Part shown: positions 17,595 to 26,454 of the stretch, one piece after another
How the letters are laid out: each line of letters starts with the position of its first letter
Position numbering within the stretch: the first letter of the stretch is position 1
Assembly (NCBI RefSeq): GCF_002162135.1
Contig: NZ_CP021382.1
Coordinates: forward strand, 434,001-498,000
Length of the DNA stretch: 64,000 nucleotides
Source of the DNA: Cellvibrio sp. PSBB006
GTDB taxonomy: Bacteria; Pseudomonadota; Gammaproteobacteria; Pseudomonadales; Cellvibrionaceae
Direction: 5' to 3'
The notes under the pieces: model-generated
Databases searched by the model: none
Told to the model about the DNA's origin: nothing
Seen by the model: only the letters and a program-made list of their open reading frames with translations
Made by a program: the position numbers and the translations under genes

Positions 17595-18037
17595 ATGATT
17601 CAGTTACAACGTATATACCGCAACAACGATGCCGCTTCCGAAAATGCTTTTGATGGATCGCATATTCGATCTTATGAAGAGTATCTGGATATGGCAAAAA
17701 TACCTTCTTGCGAAGGGGTGTCTGCGCGTGTCATGGATGCACTGCAACAGCGTGTTGGTCACGCTGAGCTATCGATCGATAAGATAGCCGAAGACATCAA
17801 CCTTTCAAAAAGGACACTGCAACGCCGTCTGCAACAACAGCAAGCTAATTTTGCCCAGTTGCGTGATAGCATGCGTTTCCATTATGCCATTAAGTATTTA
17901 ATTGATGAGCATATGAGTGTGGATACCGTATCCAAGGCATTGATTTTTCTGATCGCACGAGCTTTACCAACGCTTTCAAGCGCTGGACAGGGCTTTCCCC
18001 GAGTGTGTTCCGTAAGTTGTTCCGCGATTATGCCTGA
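17595..18037 (+). pseudogene. AraC-type HTH regulator with a single-base frameshift
   Basis: ATG 17595 has a strong AAGGAGAGG at 17581-17589. The first HTH is intact (DKIAEDINLSKRTLQRRLQQQ). After SVDTVSKAL the open frame changes to non-family sequence and runs to 18089. In the -1 frame from 17942 the second AraC helix resumes as DFSDRTSFTNAFKRW followed by TGLSPSVFRKLFRDYA and a stop at 18035-18037, exactly the expected family end. One base has therefore been lost around 17940-17943, or the assembly has an error there. Joined, the protein would have about 147 residues: a DNA-binding domain with little sensor region. The 54 codons upstream of 17595 in the longer ORF look non-coding. Confidence 0.75.
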
Positions 18038-18175
18038 TCGTGACGCAAGAGCCTGGCTCTTGCGGCTAACTCTACGTGACGATACCTAACAATATCGTCA
18101 GGAGGGGGCGCTAATTGCCTGCTCTGTGCAAACAGGGTAGAGTTAGCGCTTTTCCAAATAATAGGGGTTAGTTTC

Positions 18176-18526
18176 ATGAGTTTCTTTGTTTCCTCCGCTA
18201 TGGCACAAGCACAAACCGGCGCCGCACCGCAGGGTAACCCAATGGTGACCTTATTGATGTTCGGTGGTTTGTTTGTGTTTATGTATCTTTTTATCATCCG
18301 CCCACAACGCAAACGTCAAAAAGAACACACCGCTTTGGTTTCAGGTTTGGCGAAAGGTGATGAAGTCATCATGACCAGCGGTATGCTGGGTAAAGTGGTC
18401 AAGGTGGATGAGAATTATATCGTGTTGGAAACAGGCAATAATATTGAATTGAAGTTTCAGAAAGTTGCCGTTCATGCTGTGTTGCCCAAGGGTACGATTA
18501 AATCTATTGACGCAGCTAAAGAATAG
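18176..18526 (+). CDS. yajC: Sec translocon accessory protein YajC
   Basis: A 116-residue YajC. It has an Ala/Gln-rich start, one membrane helix (VTLLMFGGLFVFMYLFIIRP) and the cytoplasmic hallmark RPQRKRQKEH followed by GDEVIMTSGMLGKVVKVDE. YajC associates with SecDF-YidC in the inner membrane. In most Gammaproteobacteria it is encoded next to tgt and secD-secF; here neither neighbour is present and a sodium:alanine symporter gene follows after 222 bp. That gap contains an inverted GGGCGAGC/GCTCGCCC and a direct repeat of GCCCTCATCG (18557 and 18574), but no T-run. Confidence 0.93.
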   Translation: MSFFVSSAMAQAQTGAAPQGNPMVTLLMFGGLFVFMYLFIIRPQRKRQKEHTALVSGLAKGDEVIMTSGMLGKVVKVDENYIVLETGNNIELKFQKVAVHAVLPKGTIKSIDAAKE

Positions 18527-18748
18527 TTGCGGTCCATTCAGGGCGAGCTATTGCTTGCCCTCATCGCATGCTCGCCCTCATCGGATAAGAGCTCCTAATT
18601 AAATCCCCGCTCTACAGTGTGCTTAACGATTAGTTTGTGCGATCACGCATAAATTTTGTTATCTTCCTGCTACTGATATTTTCTCAACGCCTTCCTGATT
18701 CTATAAATAAGAATTATTAGGTGCTTTTTCCCAAAGAGCGAGCCTTCC

Positions 18749-20122
18749 ATGGATGCTGTCAATAATCTGGTGAACTTCCTCAATGGCCTGGTGTGGGGGC
18801 CACCCATGTTGGTGTTGATCCTCGGGACTGGCTGTTTTTTGATGCTGCGGTTAAGGCTCATGCCGCTTATGCGCATACGGCAGGGGATACTCTCCATTTG
18901 GCATGGGCGAATTAAAGGTGACCCGGACACAGGATTAATCAGCCCCTTTCAGGCATTAATGACTTGCCTTGCTGCCACAGTGGGCACCGGCAATATTGCC
19001 GGTGTAGCAACCGCAATTTTTTGGGGTGGACCCGGCGCCTTGTTCTGGATGTGGTGCACTGCGCTGGTCGGCATGGCCACTAAATATTCTGAAGTTGTCT
19101 TGGCTGTGCATTATCGGGAGCGAGACCAAAATGGTGAGCATGTCGGTGGTCCGATGTATGCGATCAAAAATGGCCTGGGGCCGCGTTGGGCCTGGTTGGC
19201 TGCGCTCTTTGCGCTGTTCGGAGGGCTCGCTGGTTTCGGGATCGGTAATATGGTTCAGGCGAACAGTATGGCCCAGGCACTTGAATCGAGCTTCGCTATT
19301 GATGTGCGGCTTACCGGTGTATTGACAATGGTTGTTGTGGCCGCTGTCATTCTGGGTGGTATAAAACGTATTGGTAAGGTTGCCGCGTCTTTGGTGCCAT
19401 TTATGTGTGTCATTTATGTCGTGACCGCACTTATTGTTTTGATCATCAATGTATCAGCTATTCCTGCTGCATTTTCCTTGATATTTACTCACGCATTCAC
19501 ACCCGCAGCTGCAACAGGTGGTTTCGCTGGTGCGGCGGTAATGGCAGCGATTCGTTTCGGTGTTGCACGCGGTGTATTCTCCAATGAAGCCGGCTTGGGT
19601 ACGGCCGGCATTGCTCAAGCGGCAGGTACTAGTAATAATCCGGTGAAGTCCGGTTTGGTCGGAATGATGGGTACCTTTATTGATACCATCATTATCTGCA
19701 CTATGACGGGTCTGGCCATTATTTCCTCAGGCGTCTGGAGTAGCGGTGAGAGTGGGGCAGCCTTGTCTATAACGGCTTTCGAGTCGGCATTGCCTGGTGT
19801 TGGGGGGCATGTGCTCACGGTCTCCCTGATATTGTTTACTTTTACCACCATACTGGGATGGAGTTATATTGGGGAGCGGTGCTGGAGCTATCTGTTCGGT
19901 GTAAAAACTATCCTGCCTTTTCGAATTTTCTGGGTGATAGCTGTTTATTGGGGAGCAACGGCGCAGTTGGATTTTGTCTGGTTGTTAGCGGATACGCTAA
20001 ACGGTTTAATGGCGATTCCGAATTTAATTGCGCTGATATTACTCAGCCCGGTAGTGGTGGGGCTGACCAGATCCTATTTTGCACATGACACCAGTGTTGA
20101 GCGCACGAAGAAAGAAAGTTAA
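18749..20122 (+). CDS. Sodium:alanine symporter (AGCS family)
   Basis: A 457-residue polytopic membrane protein of the alanine or glycine:cation symporter family (AlsT/DagA type). The family stretches include ATVGTGNIAGVATAIFWGGP near residue 80, SNEAGLGTAGIAQAAG, and MGTFIDTIIICTMTGLAI; about ten or eleven hydrophobic helices are visible. It imports small neutral amino acids driven by sodium. The ATG at 18749 has only a weak ribosome-binding sequence. Its stop overlaps by four bases the end of the convergent tusE gene, with no terminator between. Confidence 0.92.
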   Translation: MDAVNNLVNFLNGLVWGPPMLVLILGTGCFLMLRLRLMPLMRIRQGILSIWHGRIKGDPDTGLISPFQALMTCLAATVGTGNIAGVATAIFWGGPGALFWMWCTALVGMATKYSEVVLAVHYRERDQNGEHVGGPMYAIKNGLGPRWAWLAALFALFGGLAGFGIGNMVQANSMAQALESSFAIDVRLTGVLTMVVVAAVILGGIKRIGKVAASLVPFMCVIYVVTALIVLIINVSAIPAAFSLIFTHAFTPAAATGGFAGAAVMAAIRFGVARGVFSNEAGLGTAGIAQAAGTSNNPVKSGLVGMMGTFIDTIIICTMTGLAIISSGVWSSGESGAALSITAFESALPGVGGHVLTVSLILFTFTTILGWSYIGERCWSYLFGVKTILPFRIFWVIAVYWGATAQLDFVWLLADTLNGLMAIPNLIALILLSPVVVGLTRSYFAHDTSVERTKKES

Positions 20123-20451
20123 AAGCAGTTGGGTGGGCGCGGTAAGCCGGCGATCTTGGCGGCAACTCTCGCAGGGCTGGGAGGGAAGAGCTGCATTAGA
20201 TAGACGCTGCGTCCCTTGTCGCCACCGAGTTTCTGGGCTACACGTTTAACCAATGGTCGCATAGCCGGTGCCAGCTCAAACTCTTGGTAAAATTCCCGCA
20301 GCAAATAAATGATTTCCCAATGAGCCTGAGCAAGCACAATATTTTCTTGCGCAGCCAAACGCTCGGCTACGGTTTCATTCCAGTCCTGCAGGTTTTTTAG
20401 ATGGCCTTCTTTATCAGTTTCAATGCTCTGGCCATCAATATATATCCCCAT
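20119..20451 (-). CDS. tusE: Sulfur-relay protein TusE (DsrC family)
   Basis: A 110-residue DsrC/TusE protein. The conserved start (IYIDGQSIETDKEGHLKNL), the HWEIIYLLREFY helix and the C-terminal GLPRPPNCF, with the reactive cysteine one residue from the end, are diagnostic. TusE accepts sulfur from TusBCD and passes it to MnmA for 2-thiouridine at tRNA wobble position 34. It is the last gene of a minus-strand tusD-tusC-tusB-tusE operon. The second DsrC-type cysteine found in dissimilatory sulfite reduction is not seen (arginine or other residues there), which fits the biosynthetic role. Confidence 0.94.
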   Translation of the reverse strand: MGIYIDGQSIETDKEGHLKNLQDWNETVAERLAAQENIVLAQAHWEIIYLLREFYQEFELAPAMRPLVKRVAQKLGGDKGRSVYLMQLFPPSPARVAAKIAGLPRPPNCF

Positions 20452-20453
20452 CG

Positions 20454-20762
20454 TTAATACCAGCTTTGCACGCAGCGGTGATCAATGCTCAATTGCATAA
20501 AACCGGTGTAATCGGTCAGGAGGACATTGCTCAGAAGCTTTTCTTGCAAGCCGCGCGCTTTAATATCGTTGGTGAGTGCATAGACTTTTACTCCACACTC
20601 AATCAGCTCTGATAGCTTATCTGCACAAGGTGCTGTAGTCATCGCACCAAAAACGCCATCTTCAAGCAATAAAATCCCATCATTTTGTGCGCAGATAGAC
20701 AGGCAAGAGGCCAGAGTACTATGCGTAAACGGTGACTTATTAACGGTATGCAAAGTGCTCAT
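20454..20762 (-). CDS. tusB: Sulfurtransferase complex subunit TusB (DsrH family)
   Basis: A 102-residue DsrH/TusB protein that begins MSTLHTVNKSPF, a family-typical start. LASCLSICAQNDGILLLEDGVF is the conserved core. In the TusBCD heterohexamer it is the structural subunit for sulfur relay from TusA to TusE. The gene sits two bases before tusE and five bases after tusC, which marks one transcription unit. Divergence among TusB proteins is high, so the context strengthens this call. Confidence 0.9.
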   Translation of the reverse strand: MSTLHTVNKSPFTHSTLASCLSICAQNDGILLLEDGVFGAMTTAPCADKLSELIECGVKVYALTNDIKARGLQEKLLSNVLLTDYTGFMQLSIDHRCVQSWY

Positions 20763-20767
20763 CGTGA

Positions 20768-21139
20768 TTAGAAGCTCAGCAGTTGATCTTGCTGTGCCAG
20801 TAAGACACTGACAGCATGACTGTCAAGAACCTGGACACTGTCGAGGAGAAGTTCATTTCTTGTTATGCCACGTGCCTGTAGCGATTCCAAGTGTACAAAA
20901 ATATTTTCCACTTCGTATAGGGGGAGCACAGGTAACATGGAAGCAAAACTTCTTTGCGCAATCCCGGTGCTTTGCTGATTTTTCAGTAGTTGAAAAACAC
21001 CGTCATCCATAAATAGTAAGCTCAGATCCTGATCATAGGCTGCCGTCGTTAGCACCGCATCAAGCGCTTCTTTGGCAACTGAAGAGCCATAAGGTGCGTG
21101 TCGACTGATAAACAGGATTCTTTTGCGCATGTTAGCCAC
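20768..21139 (-). CDS. tusC: Sulfurtransferase complex subunit TusC (DsrF family)
   Basis: A 123-residue DsrF/TusC protein. The stretch KRILFISRHAPYGSSVAKEALDAVLTT followed by DLSLLFMDDGVFQLL is characteristic (shown in pieces of the conserved core). It forms part of the TusBCD complex for tRNA 2-thiouridine synthesis. It overlaps tusD by eight bases and is five bases from tusB, as expected for a translationally coupled operon. Confidence 0.92.
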   Translation of the reverse strand: MANMRKRILFISRHAPYGSSVAKEALDAVLTTAAYDQDLSLLFMDDGVFQLLKNQQSTGIAQRSFASMLPVLPLYEVENIFVHLESLQARGITRNELLLDSVQVLDSHAVSVLLAQQDQLLSF

Positions 21140-21524
21140 CGAAGGTTATCAGGCGATCTGACATGAGCGCTGCATCTACCAATTGGCCCAAACCGCTGAT
21201 AGCAAAACCATCACGCAAATTATGGGCAGGTTTTTCATAGCGTTCCGCTTCCTCCTGGTTGAGTATGCCGCGCTTTAGGGCGGCAGCAATACAAACCACC
21301 ATATCGATTTGATATTTAGCTGATAGCTGCTGCCATCCAGATGAAAGGTCTGTTTCATCTTGTGCAGGGGTTATAAGGTTGTTGCTATTGTATACGCCAT
21401 CCTGATAAAAAAAGACTCTATAGAGACTGTGTCCTTCCGACAATAGGGTTTCGGCAAACCGATATGCGCTATCGCTGGCTTGAGTGGTGTGAGGGGCTGA
21501 ATATATGGCTAATGAAAAAATCAT
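21132..21524 (-). CDS. tusD: Sulfurtransferase complex subunit TusD (DsrE family)
   Basis: A 130-residue DsrE/TusD protein, the sulfur-carrying subunit of TusBCD. The active cysteine is in MVVCIAAALKRGIL, the expected position, and HSLYRVFFYQDGVYN matches the family. It is the first gene of the tus operon on the minus strand. A terminator after yccA lies directly upstream (21535-21560), so the tus operon must have its own promoter very close to its start or depend on read-through. Confidence 0.93.
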   Translation of the reverse strand: MIFSLAIYSAPHTTQASDSAYRFAETLLSEGHSLYRVFFYQDGVYNSNNLITPAQDETDLSSGWQQLSAKYQIDMVVCIAAALKRGILNQEEAERYEKPAHNLRDGFAISGLGQLVDAALMSDRLITFGG

Positions 21525-21534
21525 GCGTAGTAAT

Positions 21535-21560
21535 AAAAAAGCCCCGTATTAACGGGGCTT
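21535..21560 (-). terminator. Intrinsic terminator after yccA
   Basis: AAGCCCCGT at 21539-21547 and ACGGGGCTT at 21552-21560 form a nine-bp stem with a four-base loop. On the minus strand it is followed by a run of T residues (A-run 21535-21540 on the plus strand). It separates yccA from tusD. Confidence 0.85.
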
Positions 21561-21581
21561 CCTCAAATAGCCTAAAGGGTT

Positions 21582-22259
21582 TTAGTCGTCACCGCCGGCG
21601 CCAAGGAGGTGCAACAAGCTGGTGAACAGGTTGATGATAGACAAATAAAGGGTAGTGGTGGCCATGATGTAATTTGTTTCGCCACCGTGAATAATGGCAC
21701 TGGTTTGATACAGGATCAGCGCAGACATCAGCAGAACCACACCGGCTGAGAATGCCAGTTGCAAGCCAGAAACATTAAAGCCAAATAGTGAGGCTCCAAT
21801 TAATACCAGCATGGCAACGATCATGACCATCATACCAACGACGACAAAACCTTGCAGGAAGCTAAAGTCCTTGCGAGTCGTCAGGGTATAGGCGGAAAGG
21901 CCAAGGAAGATCAATGCTGTGCCTCCCAACGCCTGGAGCACAATAGAGCCGCCATTAGCAAAAGCCAGGTAGTGATTAAGGATTGGGCCGAGGCTGGCTC
22001 CGATCAAGCCGGTAAAGGCGAATACCACCGCCAGACCCGCCGAGGAATTAGCGGTGCGTGGAAGGACAAACCATATCAGTCCCAAAGCCACCAGGCTCAT
22101 AATCAGCCCGACACCATGGCCAATGCCGACTGCCATGCTGATGCCTGCTGTAAGGGCGCTGAATACCAGAGTTATGCCGAGTAGCATGTAGGTGTTACGC
22201 AGTACCTTATTAACTTCAAGGGCGCTGGTCGAAGCTGTTTGTGTGTAAAGCTCTTGCAT
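21582..22259 (-). CDS. yccA: Bax inhibitor-1/YccA family membrane protein
   Basis: A 225-residue protein with seven predicted membrane helices and the BI-1 family C-terminus, including LSIINLFTSLLHLLGAGGDD. In E. coli YccA is an inner-membrane substrate and modulator of the FtsH protease, and yccA lies beside tusE there as well; here it lies just upstream of tusD-C-B-E. A TATAAT-type -10 on the minus strand (ATTATA at 22313-22318) is 54 bp upstream of the start, without a good -35. A strong terminator follows the gene. Confidence 0.92.
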   Translation of the reverse strand: MQELYTQTASTSALEVNKVLRNTYMLLGITLVFSALTAGISMAVGIGHGVGLIMSLVALGLIWFVLPRTANSSAGLAVVFAFTGLIGASLGPILNHYLAFANGGSIVLQALGGTALIFLGLSAYTLTTRKDFSFLQGFVVVGMMVMIVAMLVLIGASLFGFNVSGLQLAFSAGVVLLMSALILYQTSAIIHGGETNYIMATTTLYLSIINLFTSLLHLLGAGGDD

Positions 22260-22417
22260 GGTGAATCTCCACTGGGCTTTGTTAAAAAGTGATGGTCATC
22301 ATACAAAGTCGGATTATAAATTCCAAGAGATTATATGCCCGGCCTGAACGCGGTAAGCGTCGATTATTGGACATTGGGGCAAATTAACAGTTCACAAGTG
22401 ACCGGAAAGTAGAAAAA

Positions 22418-22446
22418 CAAAAGGCGCCGTTTTGCGGCGCCTTTTG
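22418..22446. terminator. Bidirectional terminator downstream of tRNA-Ser
   Basis: AAAAGGCGCCG (22419-22429) and CGGCGCCTTTT (22435-22445) form an 11-bp stem with a five-base loop and flanking A and T runs on both sides. It lies 18 bases beyond the tRNA 3' end on the minus strand. Confidence 0.85.
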
Positions 22447-22463
22447 TAGTCTGTCGACAGATA

Positions 22464-22553
22464 TGGCGGAAGGGCAGGGATTTGAACCCTGGGTAGGCTC
22501 GCACCTACGCCGGTTTTCAAGACCGGTGCATTAAACCACTCTGCCACCCTTCC
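22464..22553 (-). tRNA. tRNA-Ser (anticodon UGA)
   Basis: Read on the minus strand, the acceptor stem GGAAGGG pairs with CCCTTCC, the anticodon loop is CTTGAAA (anticodon TGA), a long variable arm (class II) is present, and the T arm reads GGGTTCAAATCCC. The encoded 3' CCA is at 22464-22466. The length of 90 bases with CCA fits a class II serine tRNA. A promoter lies immediately upstream and a terminator downstream. Confidence 0.97.
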
Positions 22554-22565
22554 GAAGAGGTGCAG

Positions 22566-22593
22566 ATTATACATAGGTTTTTTCGGTGAGCAA
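22566..22593 (-). promoter_or_regulatory. Promoter of tRNA-Ser
   Basis: On the minus strand TTGCTC (22588-22593) and a perfect TATAAT (22566-22571) are 16 bp apart. The -10 lies 12 bases before the mature tRNA 5' end. Confidence 0.65.
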
Positions 22594-22675
22594 GACGCAG
22601 AGAATAATATTTGCAGCCGTTGCCGCGTTAACGGCCACAGCCTGAACACTTCATGAGCGGCAATGGTTTAGAAAT

Positions 22676-22706
22676 AAAAAAGCCGGGGGGTTAGCCCGGC
22701 TTTTTT
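22676..22706. terminator. Terminator downstream of rne
   Basis: AAAAAAGCCGGG (22676-22687) pairs exactly with CCCGGCTTTTTT (22695-22706) around a seven-base loop. Its A and T runs make it work in both directions; on the minus strand it closes the rne transcript 16 bp after the stop. Confidence 0.85.
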
Positions 22707-22721
22707 ACAGCGTATTAGTTT

Positions 22722-25658
22722 TTATTCCTGATCTTCAGTCTTTGCATCAGTAGCTTGCGCTACGCGTTTTGCAAGACGGGGATCGTTGGATGGTCGCGTC
22801 AGCGGGCGAGGATTGTGCTCCACATTTGCTGGCATGCTGGTATCCAATGCGCGCGGCTGAACCCGTGTCAATGTTTCTGTCACGATATGAACTGCTGCCG
22901 GTTTTGGTGCTCGACGCGGATCATTACTGGCACGAACAATTTCTCCGTTGGATGTTGCATTGTCAGGAGTTTCTTTAGCCATTTCCGTTTCAGCAATTGT
23001 TTCGGTGGTTTCAATAATCTCTGGTGCAACAGGTTGGTCCGTCTGTTCTTGTTCAATGACAACGCTTTCTGTTGTAACCGCTACAGCCACAGTTTCTTTT
23101 TTGGGTAAGGGCGCAGCTTCGGGTAGTGGCGCTTCAAAAACCTGTGAAACGGAAGGTGCTTCTGTTATGTGACTTTCTTCTGTAGTTACTACAGATTCTT
23201 CAGCAAAAGTTGTCACTGGCTCCTGGTCGATGACGAACGATTGCGTGGAGGTAGTTACCACTTCCACTTCTTCTTGGTGCTCCATGGTGTTGGGGCTGGT
23301 TTGACCAAAAGCAGCTGTTTGCTCGGCAATCGCTTCAGAAACCTGAGTGTTCAGATTTGCGTTTTCATCAGAGATGAACTCCATACTGGATTCAGTTTCA
23401 TTGGCAGCAACTGAGTCGTTTGCGCTGATGGATTCAACTGCACCTGCGTTTTGTGCATTATCTTCCTGTGTCTCACGGCGACCCCGGCGGCGCTGTTGTG
23501 AGCGGGCACGTCTTCCAGCGGGACGTTTTGCTGGACGTTCATCGCTGTCTTGTTCAGCTTCAATGTTGTCACTTTTGACTTCTGCGGTAACGTCGTTGCT
23601 CGCTTGGTTGCGGCGGGAGTTGTCCCGATCATCACGATTGTTGCGATTGCCGCGTTGGTTGCGATTATCGCCGCCGTCTTTATCCTTGTTGTCTCTTTCT
23701 TTGGGGGCGTCGCTATTGTCGCGTGTATCGCGCGGTTGTTGGCGATTTTCACGGCGCTCATTTTCACGATTGCCGCGCTCATTAGTATTGCGTGTATCGC
23801 TCGTGGGTGTATCGCTTGATTCACGCGGTGCACGGTTATCGCGAAGTTCCCGATCATCTTTCCGATCTTTATCGCGACGATTTCGATCGCGACGATGACG
23901 CGATTGTGGCTGATTCCTGTTGCGACCCTGGCGATTACGATCGTGCTTGTGGCCTTTGCTGCTGCGGTCGGATTTCTCGCCGCTGAACAGACCCAGTAGC
24001 AAGCTGATAAACCGTGCAATGACGCCAGGTTTTTTTACCGGCTCAGGCGCTGGTTGTGATGGCGCGGTAACTTGAACGGCAGGCCTGTTAACTGGCAGTG
24101 CCTTTACGTTCATTTCTTCGTCTTCTTCTTTGCTCTCATCAGCGCTTGGCGTGATTTTGTAACTGGTTTCCAGTGTCCCTTCGTCATCGTCACGGAGACG
24201 TTGCACTTCAAAATGAGGTGTCATCATATCCGCGCTCGGAACAATGACTACCCGCGTGTTGTTGCGCGCTTCAATATTGGAGATGGTTTTGCGTTTTTCA
24301 TTCAGCAAATAAGTGGCCACAGACATAGGCGCAATCGCGCGAATTTCAGCGCTACGCTCTTTCTGAGCCTCCTCTTCCACCAGGCGCAATATAGCCAGTG
24401 CCAATGAGCGAGTGCCGCGGATGGTGCCTTGTCCGTTACAGCGTGGGCACACCTTGGAATGAATCTCTCCCAGGGAGGGGCGCAGACGTTGACGGGACAT
24501 CTCCAGCAATCCGAAGCGTGAAATACGCCCGATTTGTACGCGTGCACGATCCATCAAAAGAGCATCGCGCATACGGTTTTCTACTTCGCGTTGGTTGCGC
24601 ACTGGCTGCATATCAATAAAGTCGATGACAATCAGGCCGCCCATGTCGCGCAAACGCAATTGCCGCGCAATCTCGTCTGCAGCTTCCAGATTGGTTTGCA
24701 GTGCGGTCTCTTCGATATCGCCACCTTTGGTCGCGCGCGAGGAGTTAATGTCGATCGAGACCAGCGCTTCGGTAACGTCGATCACAATGGCGCCACCAGA
24801 GGGGAGTTTCACCTCGCGTTGGAAGGCGGTTTCGATCTGGCTTTCAATCTGGTAGCGGTTAAATAAGGGAATATCATCCTGATACAGCTTTACCTTGCTG
24901 CGGTAGTTGGGCATCACTTGCTGAATAAAGGCCGAGGCCAATTCGAAGGCTTCTTTATTATCAACAATGACTTCACCAACGTCCTGACGTAAGTAGTCGC
25001 GAATAGCCCGAATGATGACGTTGCTTTCCTGGAACAGGAAGGTTGGGGCAGGGGACTTCTTGGCTTCGCTGTCGATGGAGCCCCATAATTGCAGCAAATA
25101 ATTCAAATCCCATTGCAGTTCGTCAGCGCTACGGCCTACGCCGGCAGTGCGAATGATGACGCCCATACCTTGCGGCACTTCAATAGAACCGAGGGCATCT
25201 TTAAGTTCTGCCCGATCCTCACCTTCTATGCGACGGGAGATGCCGCCGGCGCGCGGATTGTTTGGCATTAATACCAGGTAACGGCCGGCGAGGCTGACAA
25301 AGGTCGTGAGCGCAGCGCCTTTATTGCCGCGCTCTTCCTTATCAATCTGGACAATGACCTCGGTACCCTCTTTGAGCACTTCCTTGATCTTTACGCGCCC
25401 ATCGCTATCACCAGTATTTTTACTGAAGTACTCACGGGAGATTTCTTTCAGGGGGAGGAAACCATGGCGCTCGGCACCATAGTCGACAAAGGCTGCTTCC
25501 AGGCTCGGTTCTACCCGAGTGATACGGCCTTTATAGATGTTGGATTTCTTTTGTTCGCGGTTGCGATTTTCGATGTCGAGGTCATAAAGCCATTGGCCAT
25601 CGACCAGAGCTACGCGCAACTCTTCGGGTTGAGTTGCATTGATGAGCATTCTTTTCAT
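22722..25658 (-). CDS. rne: Ribonuclease E
   Basis: A 978-residue RNase E. The N-terminal half holds the S1 domain (about residues 36-120, [18 protein letters not shown]), the 5'-sensor/RNase H-like parts, the DNase I-like catalytic acids in [14 protein letters not shown] and [10 protein letters not shown], and the zinc-link CPRCNGQG that joins dimers. From about residue 560 the protein is natively disordered: an Arg/Asp/Asn-rich RNA-binding tract (about 575-690), a second Arg cluster ([13 protein letters not shown]) and an acidic Glu/Thr/Val-rich segment, ending near residue 978. This is the expected degradosome-scaffold organisation, slightly shorter than the E. coli protein. A 796-bp gap upstream probably holds a long regulated leader. 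Confidence 0.96.
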   Translation of the reverse strand: MKRMLINATQPEELRVALVDGQWLYDLDIENRNREQKKSNIYKGRITRVEPSLEAAFVDYGAERHGFLPLKEISREYFSKNTGDSDGRVKIKEVLKEGTEVIVQIDKEERGNKGAALTTFVSLAGRYLVLMPNNPRAGGISRRIEGEDRAELKDALGSIEVPQGMGVIIRTAGVGRSADELQWDLNYLLQLWGSIDSEAKKSPAPTFLFQESNVIIRAIRDYLRQDVGEVIVDNKEAFELASAFIQQVMPNYRSKVKLYQDDIPLFNRYQIESQIETAFQREVKLPSGGAIVIDVTEALVSIDINSSRATKGGDIEETALQTNLEAADEIARQLRLRDMGGLIVIDFIDMQPVRNQREVENRMRDALLMDRARVQIGRISRFGLLEMSRQRLRPSLGEIHSKVCPRCNGQGTIRGTRSLALAILRLVEEEAQKERSAEIRAIAPMSVATYLLNEKRKTISNIEARNNTRVVIVPSADMMTPHFEVQRLRDDDEGTLETSYKITPSADESKEEDEEMNVKALPVNRPAVQVTAPSQPAPEPVKKPGVIARFISLLLGLFSGEKSDRSSKGHKHDRNRQGRNRNQPQSRHRRDRNRRDKDRKDDRELRDNRAPRESSDTPTSDTRNTNERGNRENERRENRQQPRDTRDNSDAPKERDNKDKDGGDNRNQRGNRNNRDDRDNSRRNQASNDVTAEVKSDNIEAEQDSDERPAKRPAGRRARSQQRRRGRRETQEDNAQNAGAVESISANDSVAANETESSMEFISDENANLNTQVSEAIAEQTAAFGQTSPNTMEHQEEVEVVTTSTQSFVIDQEPVTTFAEESVVTTEESHITEAPSVSQVFEAPLPEAAPLPKKETVAVAVTTESVVIEQEQTDQPVAPEIIETTETIAETEMAKETPDNATSNGEIVRASNDPRRAPKPAAVHIVTETLTRVQPRALDTSMPANVEHNPRPLTRPSNDPRLAKRVAQATDAKTEDQE

Positions 25659-26454
25659 GTGTTACCTGATTAGTTCGAGCGCATTGGCAACGAAATAACT
25701 AGGGTTAACACAGAGGCGTTTTGTGCAACCGTGTAGACTGCCGCGCTACATAATGCTCGCGACAGCGGTTGGTGGGCAGATGCTGTTCAGTCTGGATTTG
25801 TCATGGGCGAATTTCGGCTCGTGACGGATAACATTCCTGCGCTGATAGTTAGTTCTCTTCCCATTTAACTCAGGTTTTGGACGGTTGTCATTCCAGTCCG
25901 CTCATGTACTGCTGGTTGCTGATAATCAAGCAACCGTTTCGGGATGGTGATCGCAATTGCTAGCCTTAATGGCTGCATGATATGACCTCGTGGGTCTGTA
26001 TCATTCCCGGCCTGTTGGCGGCGCGGTATTAGCTCGTCAGGGTGGACCACATCCAGAATTTTGTCTGGCAATACGTAGAATCTAGAGTCCTACAAAACAC
26101 TTTCGGTATTAACAATAGCTATGACGCAGTTAAGCGCGATTGTCACAGTGTATTCGCGCAACATATAACGTTGCGAAAATACCGTTTTGTTTGTTTCGTG
26201 GAGTATTGGACCCGAGTGTTCCCAATCGGTTGCCTCAAGGGTCAAAGCCTCCTTTCGCCGTCAGCGGTATTTCCTATTTGATACGCCTTTTCAATGCGTT
26301 ATCCGGAAACCTGCCTGTCTCGGCGCCGCCGAATATAGCAGTATTCATTAATACCTTCAATGAACGTGTGCGATAAGGAAGCTTCATCGTCAAGTCTAGT
26401 TGAATATCTCGTGCCTGCTACATCTGAGCTGAAGGTTTGCGGTATGATCGCGCC
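25659..26454. other. 796-bp divergent gap rne/rluC: rne leader region with hairpin
   Basis: No credible coding sequence is seen in this gap. GGTTGCT (25914-25920) and AGCAACC (25929-25935) form a perfect seven-bp stem with an eight-base loop, about 255 bp upstream of the rne start. A second, imperfect inverted repeat lies near 26154-26175 (TTCGCGCAAC/GTTGCGAA). In E. coli the rne 5' untranslated region is long, structured and needed for RNase E to autoregulate its own mRNA; the same role is likely here but is inference. A TATGAT at 26443-26448 just before rluC is the only promoter-like element I see on the plus strand. Confidence 0.6.

Noticed and set aside
22392..22649. 85-codon minus-strand frame across the tRNA
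   Set aside because: It reads through tRNA-Ser and its terminator; tRNA-derived peptides of this kind are a common artefact.
23347..24019. Long open frames of 183 and 222 codons on both strands within rne
   Set aside because: They come from the repetitive Arg/Asp/Asn codons of the RNase E tail; their translations are low-complexity Arg/Ser or Ala/Ile/Thr strings with no start signals.
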